A DNA stretch of 31,584 nucleotides from Alistipes sp. (GCA_017559615.1 JAFYRB010000013.1:1-31584), one strand, 5' to 3'. Shown: positions 6,885 to 15,918, counted from the stretch's first letter. Translations and numbers: made by a program. The notes: a model not told the origin generated them from the sequence alone.

Positions 6885-8555
6885 ATGAAAACAGATGTTG
6901 AGATTGCTCGCGAAACCCAGTTAAAGAACATTCGTGAGATTGCATCCACAGTGGGATTCCCCGAGGATGACGTATTTAACTATGGCAAGTATATAGCGAA
7001 GGTGCCATTTAGACTTATCGACGAGAAGCGCGTTAAGAAGAATCACCTTATTCTGGTTACGGCGATTACGGCGACGAAGGCAGGTGTGGGTAAGACTACC
7101 GTGAGCATCGGTCTTGGTATGGGCCTTAATCATATCGGTAAGAAGGCGATTATCGCACTCCGCGAGCCTTCGTTGGGCCCTTGCTTCGGTATGAAGGGTG
7201 GTGCTACGGGAGGTGGCTATGCGCAGGTGTTGCCTTCGGAGGATATCAACCTCCACTTTACGGGTGACTTTCACGCCGTTACCTCGGCAAATAACCTTAT
7301 CGCAGCGCTATTGGACAACTACCTCTATCACAACCGCTCGTCGCAGGTGGGCTTGAAGCGCGTTATGTGGCGCCGTGTGATGGATATGAACGACCGCTCG
7401 TTGCGTAACATCGTCTCGGGCCTTGGTGGTTCGACAAATGGCATCCCTACGGAGACAGGCTTCGATATCACCCCTGCGTCGGAGATTATGGCTATCTTGT
7501 GCCTCGCACAGAGCATCGAGGATTTGTATGTCCGCATCGGTCGCATCGTGCTTGGCGTGCGCTATGATGACACCCCATTTACGGTTAACGACCTCGGTGT
7601 TACGGGCGCTGTGGTGGCGTTGTTGAAGGATGCCATCAACCCTAATCTTGTGCAGACTACGGAGCATAACCCTGTGATTATCCACGGAGGTCCGTTTGCA
7701 AATATCGCGCACGGCTGTAACTCGGTGATTGCTACCAAGATGGCGATGACCTATGCTGACTATACTGTAACCGAGGCGGGCTTCGGTGCCGACCTTGGAG
7801 CCGAGAAGTTCCTCGATATAAAGTGCCGTCAGGCGGATATCAAGCCAGACCTTACGGTGTTGGTAGCCTCGACACTCGCTCTTAAGATGCACGGTGGTGT
7901 GCCAGAGGCGGAGATTAAACTCCCGAATGCGGAGGGCCTTCAGAGTGGCTTTGCGAACCTCGACCGTCACGTGGCGAATTTGCAGAAGTTTGGACAGACC
8001 GTACTTGTATGCTTCAACCGCTTTGCAAGCGATACCGACGAGGAGATTGAGATGGTTATGAAGCACTGCGAGGAGCTTGGCGTGCGTTGCGTGATTAACA
8101 ATGCTTATGCCGAGGGTGGTGCTGGTGCTGCCGACTTGGCGCGTGCTGCGGTGGAGCTTATCGAGACACAGCCATCGGCATCTATCAACTTCGCTTACGA
8201 CCTTGAGGACTCTATCAAGAATAAGATTACGAAGGTGGCGAAGAATATCTATGGCGCTGGTAGTGTGGTATTTGGCCCAAAGGCGAAGAAGCAGATTGAG
8301 CTTCTCGAAAAGTGGGGTATGGACAACTTGCCAGTATGTATCGCCAAGACGCAGTTCTCGTTTAGTGCCGATGCCAAGCGCTACGGCTCGGTGGAGGGCT
8401 TCGAGATTAACATCAAGGATATCGAGCTTAACGCGGGTAGTGGCTTTATCGTAGCTCTTGCGGGCGATATTATGCGTATGCCAGGCTTGAGCAGAACTCC
8501 ACAAGCGGGTAACATCCACTTGGCGGAGGATGGCACAGTTGAGGGTATCGTATAG
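6885..8555 (+). CDS. fhs: Formate-tetrahydrofolate ligase
   Basis: This 556-residue cytoplasmic enzyme makes 10-formyltetrahydrofolate from formate, ATP and tetrahydrofolate for purine and formyl-Met synthesis. The ATP-binding loop is [17 protein letters not shown] (about residues 60-77), followed by [18 protein letters not shown] and [12 protein letters not shown], all highly conserved. The C-terminus [15 protein letters not shown] is also diagnostic. The length matches the family at about 555. An in-frame TTG at 6879 precedes the ATG at 6885; the ATG is preferred. The gene has its own promoter and palindrome upstream, and a hairpin follows before mqnB. Codon use is like its neighbours. Confidence 0.98.
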   Translation: MKTDVEIARETQLKNIREIASTVGFPEDDVFNYGKYIAKVPFRLIDEKRVKKNHLILVTAITATKAGVGKTTVSIGLGMGLNHIGKKAIIALREPSLGPCFGMKGGATGGGYAQVLPSEDINLHFTGDFHAVTSANNLIAALLDNYLYHNRSSQVGLKRVMWRRVMDMNDRSLRNIVSGLGGSTNGIPTETGFDITPASEIMAILCLAQSIEDLYVRIGRIVLGVRYDDTPFTVNDLGVTGAVVALLKDAINPNLVQTTEHNPVIIHGGPFANIAHGCNSVIATKMAMTYADYTVTEAGFGADLGAEKFLDIKCRQADIKPDLTVLVASTLALKMHGGVPEAEIKLPNAEGLQSGFANLDRHVANLQKFGQTVLVCFNRFASDTDEEIEMVMKHCEELGVRCVINNAYAEGGAGAADLARAAVELIETQPSASINFAYDLEDSIKNKITKVAKNIYGAGSVVFGPKAKKQIELLEKWGMDNLPVCIAKTQFSFSADAKRYGSVEGFEINIKDIELNAGSGFIVALAGDIMRMPGLSRTPQAGNIHLAEDGTVEGIV

Positions 8556-8578
8556 GAGTACTAAAATATAGGGTAATG

Positions 8579-8614
8579 TCCCGACAATGAGCAATTTGTT
8601 GTTCGTTGTCGGGA
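8579..8614 (+). terminator. Hairpin between fhs and mqnB (partial terminator?)
   Basis: CCCGACAA (8580-8587) pairs perfectly with TTGTCGGG (8606-8613), plus an outer T-A pair. No T-run follows, and I see no -7 element before mqnB. It may attenuate read-through from fhs rather than fully stop it. Confidence 0.5.
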
Positions 8615-8642
8615 TGTTCGCAACACAAAGTTTACTGCTAAG

Positions 8643-9167
8643 ATGAACGTATTTTATCTCTTTCCTACGGAGTTGGAGGCGAAGGCTTTTAGAGAGTTAT
8701 CGCCTCGGAGTGAGGTAGTTATCTCGGGTGTGGGTATGGTGGCTACGGCAGCCGCGATAGCACGCTTGGTAGGTCGTGGGGAGCTTACTGCGGAGGATAT
8801 CGTGGTGCTTGCAGGTATTGCGGGTGCGTATGGCGATAGCGTTGCGGTGGGTAGCGTCGTGGAGGTTGTAGAGGAGTGTTGCGCGGAGCTTCCCGAGCGT
8901 TTTCAGGAGCGATATAGCGTTGCGCCACGCACCTCGCTACGCAACGTAGTGTCTAATACGGTACACGGCAAAGATGTGGCGCAAGGTGTGGCCGAGATAG
9001 AGAATATGGAGGGTGCAGCGTTGTTTGCCCTTGCTCGGGAGTATGGCTTTGGTGTGGCGGAGATACGCGCTATATCGAACCGTGTTGGCGAGGAGTTTGC
9101 CTGTTGGCACGTTCGTGAGGCGGTGGAGGCATTGGCACACGAACTCTCAAACTTGAAATTCGAATAA
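8643..9167 (+). CDS. mqnB: Futalosine hydrolase MqnB (short form)
   Basis: This 174-residue protein resembles the MTA/SAH nucleosidase fold and is probably futalosine hydrolase, which splits hypoxanthine from futalosine in the alternative menaquinone pathway. Key segments are ISGVGMVATAAAIARL, LAGIAGAYG, the nucleosidase motif IENMEGAALFALA and IRAISNRVG with a following Trp. The assignment is strongly supported by mqnD downstream. It is shorter than most MqnB proteins (about 200-230 residues); the missing part lies between the VVEVVEE segment and VVSNTVHG, where other members have an extra loop. The catalytic regions are intact, so I read it as a compact form, not a broken gene. An MTA/SAH nucleosidase is the main alternative. 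Confidence 0.85.
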   Translation: MNVFYLFPTELEAKAFRELSPRSEVVISGVGMVATAAAIARLVGRGELTAEDIVVLAGIAGAYGDSVAVGSVVEVVEECCAELPERFQERYSVAPRTSLRNVVSNTVHGKDVAQGVAEIENMEGAALFALAREYGFGVAEIRAISNRVGEEFACWHVREAVEALAHELSNLKFE

Positions 9168-9183
9168 ACAAAAATATTGCGTT

Positions 9184-9417
9184 ATGAATACTACGAAGAA
9201 GGTTTTGACCTATTTGCTGATTGCTATCGTTGCGGTGGTGTGCTTGATTGTTGTATGGCACTACTTCCAGAATCAGATTATCCTTGCCTTGGGCTGGGTG
9301 GCGCTCTTCATCCTTGTCTTTGGTGCGGGATGGGTTGTAGGCCGTTTGTCGGCACGTAAGGCTACGAAGGTGGAGAAGGTAGAGCCGGTAAAACCTGTGC
9401 AGGTAGATGGAGAGTAG
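9184..9417 (+). CDS. Small two-helix membrane protein in the menaquinone operon
   Basis: I do not recognise this 77-residue protein for certain. It has two hydrophobic helices (about residues 8-25 and 32-53), separated by a short WHYFQNQ turn, then GRLSARKATK and a charged Lys/Glu/Pro-rich tail. The general shape recalls LapA/DUF1049 small membrane proteins, but the resemblance is weak. It lies 16 bases after mqnB, and its end overlaps the start of mqnD by 11 bases in another frame, which suggests translational coupling. The regular codon pattern and the overlap support a real gene. A role in placing menaquinone synthesis at the membrane is speculation. Confidence 0.75.
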   Translation: MNTTKKVLTYLLIAIVAVVCLIVVWHYFQNQIILALGWVALFILVFGAGWVVGRLSARKATKVEKVEPVKPVQVDGE

Positions 9418-10192
9418 AGTGCTTCGTTTGGCGATATCGCCCTGCCCGAACGATACCTTTATGTTCGATGCGATGATTAACGGACGCATCGACACCGAAG
9501 GGTTGAAATTTGAGGTAGATTATCTTGATATAGAGCAACTTAACGCTGCTGCTGCGGAGCAGAAGTACGACGTTACGAAGTGTAGTACGGCGCTTCTGCC
9601 GGCTATCTATGACCATTATTCGTTGCTCGATAATGGCTCGGCATTGGGACGTGGTAATGGCCCGTTGTTGGTGCGCCGTAAGGGCTTCGAGGGGGAGCTG
9701 CGTAGCATCGTAGTTCCAGGGTTGCACACTACGGCGAATATGCTTATCGAGCGTCTTTTTCCAGAGATTGAGCGCCGCACGCCAAGACTCTTCTCGGAGA
9801 TTGCCGATGCTGTGGCTGCGGGGGAGTATGATGGCGGTGTGCTTATTCACGAGGGGCGATTTGTCTACCAGAGGTATAACTTGGAGCTTGTCGCCGACCT
9901 TGGTCTGGAGTGGGAGTGTAGAACGGCGTTGCCGTTGCCATTAGGCTCTATCGTTGCGCGTCGCGACCTTGATAGTGAGGAGGTGGAGCGCGTGGAGCGT
10001 GTATTGCGTAGAAGTATAGCCTATGCCTTTGAGAATCCTATGGTCTCGCGTGACTATGTAAAGCAGCACGCGCAGGAGCTTGAGGATAGGGTTATTGATA
10101 GCCATATCTCGTTGTTTGTCAATGATTTCTCGTTGTCGTTAGGCGATGAGGGACGTAGAGCAGTTGAGATGTTAACAGGCTTGAACATCTAA
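9407..10192 (+). CDS. mqnD: 1,4-dihydroxy-6-naphthoate synthase MqnD
   Basis: This 261-residue enzyme converts cyclic dehypoxanthine futalosine to 1,4-dihydroxy-6-naphthoate in the futalosine pathway. It has a periplasmic-binding-protein-like fold but no signal peptide. The N-terminus LRLAISPCPNDTFMFDAMI is diagnostic, followed by DVTKCSTALLPAI, GRGNGPLLV and VLIHEGRF. The length is slightly below the usual 270-290. The ATG at 9407 overlaps the stop of the small membrane protein. mqnA, mqnC and mqnE are not in the window, so the pathway is split on the chromosome. Confidence 0.94.
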   Translation: MESRVLRLAISPCPNDTFMFDAMINGRIDTEGLKFEVDYLDIEQLNAAAAEQKYDVTKCSTALLPAIYDHYSLLDNGSALGRGNGPLLVRRKGFEGELRSIVVPGLHTTANMLIERLFPEIERRTPRLFSEIADAVAAGEYDGGVLIHEGRFVYQRYNLELVADLGLEWECRTALPLPLGSIVARRDLDSEEVERVERVLRRSIAYAFENPMVSRDYVKQHAQELEDRVIDSHISLFVNDFSLSLGDEGRRAVEMLTGLNI

Positions 10193-10224
10193 TGCGTTTT
10201 AGCTCTTATTGTACAACTTTTTAG

Positions 10225-10269
10225 AAAAGGAGGTTGCTAACTTTCGGGTTAGACAACCTCTTTCTTTTT
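10225..10269 (+). terminator. Strong intrinsic terminator after mqnD
   Basis: GAGGTTG (10230-10236) pairs with CAACCTC (10254-10260), and CTAAC (10237-10241) with GTTAG (10248-10252), with a single bulged A. The A-run before and TTTCTTTTT after complete a textbook rho-independent terminator. Confidence 0.9.
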
Positions 10270-10275
10270 ATTCTG

Positions 10276-10306
10276 TGTGCAAATCACAATAAAATTATTA
10301 TCTTTG
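10276..10306 (+). promoter_or_regulatory. Promoter of the five-gene envelope operon
   Basis: TATCTTTG (10299-10306) matches the -7 consensus. TGTG (10276-10279), one base off TTTG, lies 19 bases upstream. Transcription would start about 25 bases before the first ATG. Confidence 0.7.
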
Positions 10307-10339
10307 CGCGGTTTATATGTAATATAAAAAACTTTTAAA

Positions 10340-11284
10340 ATGGATTATTTGATACTTATTGGAGCGTTGGCTCTGATTATCGTAGCTGCAATGATGCTTA
10401 CCGATGGTTCGGTGGCGTTGGCAGAGCGTCTTAAGATACCACAGTTTATCGTGGGACTTACCGTCGTGGCGGTGGGAACATCTATGCCCGAGCTTACGGT
10501 GAGTATGCTCTCGGCGTTGAATGGTCACGGCGATATGGCTATTGGTAACGTTGTAGGCTCGAATATCTTCAACATATTCGCTATCTTGGGTATTTGCGCT
10601 ATCTTCTCGCCAGTGCTATTTACGAAGACAAATATTCGTCGCGATATCCCTATCTGTATCGCTGCAACAATGGCTCTTTTGGTCGTTACGCTACTCAATC
10701 AGGATATCACACGCATCGAGGGCGTAGTGCTTCTTACGGGCTATATCGCGATGCTTTACTTCACTATCCGTGCCGAGAAACGAAGCGTTGCAGAGGGTAA
10801 TGCCGAGGCTATGGAGTGTGGCGAGGCGTGTGCTAAAATGCCGTTGTGGCGTATTCCAATTTGGATTATCCTCGGTCTTGCAGGTTTGATTTATGGTGGC
10901 GACCTCTTTGTAGATAGCGCTACCAATATCGCAAAGTCGTTAGGTGTGTCCGAAGCCGTAATCGCTATTACGTTGTTGGCGGGTGGTACGTCGCTTCCAG
11001 AGTTGGCATCCTCACTTGTATCTATCTTCAAGGGTAGCCCTTCGTTGGCGTTGGGTAATGTGCTTGGCTCTAATATCGCCAATATCTTGCTTATCTTGGG
11101 TGCTTGTTCTACGGTTACACCGCTGTCAATGGGTGGCGTGACGATGTCGGATATCTATGTTGTGGTTGCCGCGGCACTCCTTATTATGGTTTCGGCGCTT
11201 GTTATCGGTCGTGATAAGATGACACGTTTCGAGGGCGTTGTGTTCGTATGTTGCTATGCAGCATACATTTATACGTTGATTTAA
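10340..11284 (+). CDS. CaCA-family cation/Ca2+ antiporter (YrbG-like)
   Basis: This 314-residue inner-membrane protein has about ten predicted helices and the two inverted alpha repeats of the Ca2+/cation antiporter family. Repeat 1 is GTSMPELTVS (from residue 46) with GNVVGSNIFN (from 69). Repeat 2 is GGTSLPELASS (from 215) with GNVLGSNIAN (from 239). The acidic residues Glu51 and Glu221 are the expected ion ligands. It probably exchanges Na+ or H+ for Ca2+. It is the first gene of an operon, with the YugP-type protease starting 12 bases after the stop. The ion specificity is inferred. Confidence 0.92.
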   Translation: MDYLILIGALALIIVAAMMLTDGSVALAERLKIPQFIVGLTVVAVGTSMPELTVSMLSALNGHGDMAIGNVVGSNIFNIFAILGICAIFSPVLFTKTNIRRDIPICIAATMALLVVTLLNQDITRIEGVVLLTGYIAMLYFTIRAEKRSVAEGNAEAMECGEACAKMPLWRIPIWIILGLAGLIYGGDLFVDSATNIAKSLGVSEAVIAITLLAGGTSLPELASSLVSIFKGSPSLALGNVLGSNIANILLILGACSTVTPLSMGGVTMSDIYVVVAAALLIMVSALVIGRDKMTRFEGVVFVCCYAAYIYTLI

Positions 11285-11296
11285 ACTTTCAGAGCG

Positions 11297-12046
11297 ATGC
11301 TCACTATTCTTCAAGCAGGATTTCACTATTCCGAGACCGAGGGTTTTGGCTATGATGGCTCATACACGCTTGCCATAATTCTTATGGTTGCGGTTGCGGT
11401 TGTAGGTATGATTGTGCAGATGCGCCTTAAGGCTGTCACACGTCGCTACTCCGAGAAACCATCGCCACGCGGTATGACAGGCCGCGAGATTGCCGAGAAG
11501 ATGCTCCACGATAATGGTATCTATAACGTTGCCGTTACCCACGTCAAGGGACATCTTACCGACCACTATAACCCTACGACGATGACCATTAACCTCAGCG
11601 ACGATGTCTATAACTCGGCCACTATTACCGCTATTGCCGTTGCCGCCCACGAGTGTGGTCACGCTGTGCAGCACGCCGAAGGGTATGCCCCTATTCAGCT
11701 ACGTTCGCGATTGGTGCCTATCGTAAACCTATCGTCGAAGTTGGCAGGCTGGGTGATTCTGCTCGGCATTGTGATGATGTCGTTTACAAATAGCGCTACA
11801 CTCTGTTGGGTGGGTATTGCGTTGGTTGCGGTGTCGGCACTCTTCGCAGTTGTCACGCTGCCGGTGGAGTATAACGCCTCGCAGAGAGCCATTGCGTGGC
11901 TGGAGAGTAGCGATGTGTTGGGTGATGATGAACTTGACGGTGCGCACGAGGCGTTGCGCTGGGCCGCACGAACATATCTCGTGGCGGCGTTGAGCGCTAT
12001 TGTCACCATTCTCTATTATGTTGCCTTGATTAAAAACCGCCGATAG
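11297..12046 (+). CDS. YugP-type membrane zinc metallopeptidase
   Basis: This 249-residue protein matches the YugP/DUF232 group of membrane zinc peptidases. A transmembrane helix at about residues 24-42 is followed by a soluble part and the zinc motif HECGH (118-122) within AVAAHECGHAVQHAEGY. Two or three more helices follow (about 145-190 and 222-243). LRSRLVPIVNLSSKLAGW after the active site is typical of the family. The substrate is unknown. It sits 12 bases after the antiporter and its stop is directly followed by the ATG of the SGNH gene, so the operon is tight. Confidence 0.9.
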   Translation: MLTILQAGFHYSETEGFGYDGSYTLAIILMVAVAVVGMIVQMRLKAVTRRYSEKPSPRGMTGREIAEKMLHDNGIYNVAVTHVKGHLTDHYNPTTMTINLSDDVYNSATITAIAVAAHECGHAVQHAEGYAPIQLRSRLVPIVNLSSKLAGWVILLGIVMMSFTNSATLCWVGIALVAVSALFAVVTLPVEYNASQRAIAWLESSDVLGDDELDGAHEALRWAARTYLVAALSAIVTILYYVALIKNRR

Positions 12047-13687
12047 ATGAGAGAGAGAGACTATACGCCTCGCTTTGTGTGGCTCACGTTGGTGGTTATC
12101 GTGGCGATGTTGGGCCTCGGTCTGGTTCCGCAGTTCGAGTTGTTCGGTATGCACTTCTCGAAGGTGGATATCCTCTCGGAGTTGCGTGCCGATGATAACG
12201 AGGTTGTGGAGTATGAGGCTGATATAGAGCGTCTTGAGCAGGAACTTGCGGCGTTGCAGCAATCCGATTCGCTTGCCGTTGTAGATTCGTTGCCGGAGTT
12301 ACCTTCGGTGCGTTATGAGTGGATTGTAGAGAGCGATGAGTTGTCTGATGTGCGTGTACCATCGTTGCTTGGTTTTCTGCCCCATAGACCTTCAAGTGCC
12401 AAGTTGCGACATTTTGCCGATGAGTGTAGCGTTGCCATCGAGGATTTTGATACTGTTGAGGTATCGCGCTTTGATAAGTTTATCGAGAAGTTGGCTACGG
12501 GCGAAAAGGTGCGTATAGCCTTTATGGGCGACTCGTTTGTTGAGGGAGATATCCTTACGTCGGATTTGCGTGAGCAGCTTCAGAGCGTCTTTGGTGGTCG
12601 TGGCGTAGGCTTTGTGGCGTGCGACATCCCTTTTGCGACGGTGCGTAGGACTGTAAAGCGTGTCTCGTCAGGATGGTCGGCATATAGCGTTATGAAACCA
12701 AAGAGCGCACCCCAGGATGTGGCGGATAAGTTCTTCGTATCGGGTTACGTGGCAAAGGGTGGCGAGGGTGCCACAACGCGCTGGACAGTGACCGATGCCT
12801 TCGAGCATCTCGACTCGTGTACCCGAGCAAGAGTATTACTCTATAGCCGCGATACAAGCCTCTTGAAGGTTACGGTTAACGATACGATTACTAACGAGAT
12901 AGAGGTTGCGGGATATGACCATATGCGTGAGATTTATGTCGAGGCGGAGGAGATAAAGGCTCTTGAGGTGCGTGTTGCGAAGGGCGATGTTATCTGCTAT
13001 GGCGCGACTATCGAGGGTGGCGAGGGTGTTACGATAGATAACTTCTCGGTGCGCAGCAACAATGGTCACGCGATATTTGGCACGGGAGCGGCGATAAACC
13101 GCGAGATTGACGAGATGCTGGGCTACGATGTTGTGGTGTTGCAGTATGGTCTTAACATTATGCAGAAGGAGCAGCGCCGCTACACGAACTATCGTAATCA
13201 GCTCTGCGATATGATTGCCTATGCCGAGCGATGCTTCCCCGATGCTGCGATATTGGTGTTGGGCGTTAGCGACCGCTGGGTGAAGAACGAGGAGTCGGGA
13301 CGATATGAACCTATTGGCTCGGTGGATGCTCTTACGGCGCATCAGCGAGCTGCGGCGGATAGCACCAATGTGGCATTCTGGAATACGTCGAAGGCTATGG
13401 CAGCGTTGGGAGGTATGCCAGCGTTTGTGTCGAAGGGCTGGGCAGCGAAGGATTATACACACATTAACTTTATGGGTGGCAGGCAGATAGCCAAGCAGTT
13501 GGCCTATGCTATCATAGCTCCTGTGTGTGAGCGTGTGGAGACTCTCGAGCGTTTGGCTATGCGTCAGGCGCCGATGCAGATTCCTGTGGAGCCAGAGTCG
13601 ATGCATAGTGTAGATTTGCGAGTAGAGGGTGTTGCACCATTGGCGGAGGAAAAGGTAGAGGATGATGTTGACGGAGTGGATAAATAG
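12047..13687 (+). CDS. Membrane-anchored SGNH/GDSL esterase, partner of MBOAT
   Basis: This 546-residue protein has one N-terminal transmembrane helix (about residues 9-27), a short Glu-rich coiled-coil-like stretch (about 50-75) and a large presumably periplasmic SGNH domain. Visible blocks are FMGDSFVEGD with Ser163, VLQYGLNIM as the Gly/Asn block and KDYTHINFMG with Asp469 and His472, so the catalytic set is complete. Between blocks I and III lies a beta-rich insertion of about 150 residues, as in larger acyl-esterases of surface polysaccharides. Its end overlaps the MBOAT gene by 26 bases. Pairing with MBOAT suggests that it moves or trims acyl (probably acetyl) groups on an envelope glycan. 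The substrate cannot be inferred. Confidence 0.85.
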   Translation: MRERDYTPRFVWLTLVVIVAMLGLGLVPQFELFGMHFSKVDILSELRADDNEVVEYEADIERLEQELAALQQSDSLAVVDSLPELPSVRYEWIVESDELSDVRVPSLLGFLPHRPSSAKLRHFADECSVAIEDFDTVEVSRFDKFIEKLATGEKVRIAFMGDSFVEGDILTSDLREQLQSVFGGRGVGFVACDIPFATVRRTVKRVSSGWSAYSVMKPKSAPQDVADKFFVSGYVAKGGEGATTRWTVTDAFEHLDSCTRARVLLYSRDTSLLKVTVNDTITNEIEVAGYDHMREIYVEAEEIKALEVRVAKGDVICYGATIEGGEGVTIDNFSVRSNNGHAIFGTGAAINREIDEMLGYDVVVLQYGLNIMQKEQRRYTNYRNQLCDMIAYAERCFPDAAILVLGVSDRWVKNEESGRYEPIGSVDALTAHQRAAADSTNVAFWNTSKAMAALGGMPAFVSKGWAAKDYTHINFMGGRQIAKQLAYAIIAPVCERVETLERLAMRQAPMQIPVEPESMHSVDLRVEGVAPLAEEKVEDDVDGVDK

Positions 13688-15224
13688 CATTGTGGCAACT
13701 CTCTTTGCCTTTGATGACCAGGTTGTGGAGCGACTCTTGGGGTTGCTGCGCTACGATGCGCAGTCGCCATTGACGCTCACAACGGGCTTCTTCCTACTCT
13801 CGTTCCTAATCTTCGGCATTGGCTACGTGGTGGTGCGCAACAGAGCGCATCTGCGTACGTGGTATGTCGTACTCTTCTCGTTGTACTTCTACTATAAACT
13901 CTCGGGCGTATATCTACTTTTGTTGCTCTTCGTCGCGGTGAGTGACTTCTCGATAGGTAGCTGGGTGGCACGCCGCAAGGCGAAGCAGAAGAGTACGGGT
14001 GGCGCTGTGGCACTAAGCGTAGTGATAAACCTCGCAATACTTGTCTACTTCAAGGCTACAAACTTCTTTGTGGATGTTGTGAATAACCTCTATGGCTCAG
14101 GAACGCTCGATTTTGAGAGTGTTGTAGTGCCTGCGGGAGTGTCGTTCTTTGTCTTTCAGTCGATAGCCTATGTGGTGGATATAGCGCGTGGCGAGATAAC
14201 GCCTCTACGTCGCTTCTCGGACTACCTCTTTATGTTGTCCTTCTTCCCGAAGATGTTCCTCGGACCTCTTGTTAAGGCGAAGGAGTTTATACCGCAGATT
14301 GAGGCCGAGAGGGTGGTGGTAAAGCGCGAGGATATGGGACGTGCCGTATCGCTTATTGCGGGCGGTATTGTTAAGTATGCCATTATCGCAAAGTCGATAG
14401 GAGTGCTATTCGTGGCTCCAGCCTTCGCGGGCGAGATGGGCGATAGTGGTGTTGTGGCGCTTATGGCTATCTACGGCTTTACGTTGCAGATATATTGCGA
14501 CTTCTCGGGATACTCGGATATCGCGCAGGGTGTGGCGCTTATGATGGGCTTCCGTCTGCCTGATAACTTCAACGCTCCCTACCACTCGGCAACGATTACG
14601 GAGTTCTGGCGTAGGTGGCATATATCACTATCGACGTGGCTCAAGGAGTATCTATATATCTCGCTCGGTGGTAATCGCAAGGGTGCGTTTAGAACCTACT
14701 TCAACCTTATCATAACGATGTTCCTCGGAGGTTTGTGGCACGGCGTGGGGTTGACGTTTATGGCTTGGGGTATGCTGCACGGCGTGGCGCTGGCGCTGCA
14801 TAAGGTGTGGTTGAAGGTCGTACCTGGCGCAAAGGCTCTCGGAAGAGATATGAAACCCCTATGGCGAGTGCTGGCGACGCTCTTTACCTTCCATCTGGTG
14901 GCCTTCGGATGGTTGCTCTTTACGGCAAAGGATATGACGGTAGTGGGGGAGATGCTCCACAACATTGCATATAACTTCTCGGTGGTGGATATCGTGCCGA
15001 TGGTGGAGCGTTGTGGCGTGGCGTTTGTGATTATGGCGATAGGCTATCTTCTTCATCTGCTGCCACGACGCGCGGACGAGGCGCTACGTAGAGGTGTTGT
15101 TGGCGTAGGATTTGTGGGGCAGTGTGTGATAATGGTGGTGGCAATATGGATGGTTGTGCAGTGTAACGCTATGCTTGCGGCGGAGGCTGGTGCAGCAGGA
15201 TTGCCTATATATGCCGCATTCTAA
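13662..15224 (+). CDS. MBOAT O-acyltransferase (AlgI/DltB-like)
   Basis: This 520-residue polytopic membrane protein belongs to the MBOAT family, which passes acyl groups across the membrane to extracytoplasmic acceptors. Signature segments are MLSFFPKMFLGPLVKAKEF, YCDFSGYSDIAQG, ITEFWRRWHISLSTWLKEY and the catalytic His region LGGLWHGVGLTFMAWG. The length matches AlgI-type proteins. Two adjacent Met codons (13662 and 13665) are equally possible starts; a GGAGG-like stretch at 13645-13649 precedes them. It overlaps the SGNH gene by 26 bases and the next gene by one base (TAATG), a sign of translational coupling. The acceptor is unknown. Confidence 0.93.
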   Translation: MMLTEWINSIVATLFAFDDQVVERLLGLLRYDAQSPLTLTTGFFLLSFLIFGIGYVVVRNRAHLRTWYVVLFSLYFYYKLSGVYLLLLLFVAVSDFSIGSWVARRKAKQKSTGGAVALSVVINLAILVYFKATNFFVDVVNNLYGSGTLDFESVVVPAGVSFFVFQSIAYVVDIARGEITPLRRFSDYLFMLSFFPKMFLGPLVKAKEFIPQIEAERVVVKREDMGRAVSLIAGGIVKYAIIAKSIGVLFVAPAFAGEMGDSGVVALMAIYGFTLQIYCDFSGYSDIAQGVALMMGFRLPDNFNAPYHSATITEFWRRWHISLSTWLKEYLYISLGGNRKGAFRTYFNLIITMFLGGLWHGVGLTFMAWGMLHGVALALHKVWLKVVPGAKALGRDMKPLWRVLATLFTFHLVAFGWLLFTAKDMTVVGEMLHNIAYNFSVVDIVPMVERCGVAFVIMAIGYLLHLLPRRADEALRRGVVGVGFVGQCVIMVVAIWMVVQCNAMLAAEAGAAGLPIYAAF

Positions 15225-15820
15225 TGAGTATGAATATGAACGATATACGATGGGATTGGCCGCTTTTCGAGGTGCTGAACTTCGATGGCCCAGAGTGGCT
15301 GGATACGACGATGACTGCCATATCGGGCGTCAAGATGTGGGTGCCGCTCTACATCCTTATTATATATATGGTGTGGCGTAACTATGGCTGGCGTGGCGTT
15401 GTGGCGCTTGCGGTGGCTATGGGTGTGGCAATTGGCGTGGCGGATATCGTTGCGGGAGTCTTCAAACATCAGGGCCCGCTGGCAAATCTTCTGCCTAATT
15501 TCCCCGCGCGACTACGCCCTATGTTTAGCCAGGGGCTGGAGTTTGTGAGCAATGGCTACCATACGGGAAATCTCAACGGCACGGTGTCGGCACACACCTC
15601 AACAATCGTAGCTATCACAATAATAGCGATTTATGGCGTTCGCCGTGGGTGGTTTAGCGTTGTGATGCCTATGGTGGCGGTGGCTATCTGCTATTCGCGT
15701 ATCTATCTGGCTTGTCACTTCCCACAGGATATCTTGCTTGGCGCTTGTGTGGGTGTAATCGCTGGAGTGTTAGGTATTTGGATGTTTAAAGGTGTGCAGA
15801 AATTGACAATAAAAAAGTGA
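15224..15820 (+). CDS. PAP2-family membrane phosphatase
   Basis: This 198-residue membrane protein looks like a type 2 phosphatidic acid phosphatase, acting outside the membrane on a lipid phosphate or diphosphate. Motif 3 is complete: SRIYLACHFPQD (Ser158, Arg159, His165, Asp169). Motif 2 is GTVSAHTS with His124, where most members have PSGH. Motif 1 is loose: Lys81 and RP at 98-99 are further apart than in KX6RP. Several helices surround these. It is the last gene of the operon, overlaps the MBOAT stop by one base and is followed by a terminator. Undecaprenyl-diphosphate recycling or lipid dephosphorylation are both plausible. Confidence 0.87.
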   Translation: MSMNMNDIRWDWPLFEVLNFDGPEWLDTTMTAISGVKMWVPLYILIIYMVWRNYGWRGVVALAVAMGVAIGVADIVAGVFKHQGPLANLLPNFPARLRPMFSQGLEFVSNGYHTGNLNGTVSAHTSTIVAITIIAIYGVRRGWFSVVMPMVAVAICYSRIYLACHFPQDILLGACVGVIAGVLGIWMFKGVQKLTIKK

Positions 15821-15845
15821 TAAAAAAATAGAAAATTTCGAAGAT

Positions 15846-15886
15846 GTGCGCCAGAGATAGCTGTGGCGCACGTTTTTGTTTTTTGT
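15846..15886 (+). terminator. Terminator of the envelope operon
   Basis: GTGCGCCA (15846-15853) pairs perfectly with TGGCGCAC (15864-15871) around a ten-base loop, followed by GTTTTTGTTTTTT. Confidence 0.9.
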
Positions 15887-15918
15887 GAATAAAGTGTCGA
15901 AAAAATATATCCGCAAAA

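Noticed and set aside
7308..8594. Long reading frame of 428 codons antisense to fhs
   Set aside because: fhs is certain on the other strand. The codon choice of these genes leaves few reverse stops, so long antisense frames arise automatically. The antisense product has no recognisable domain.
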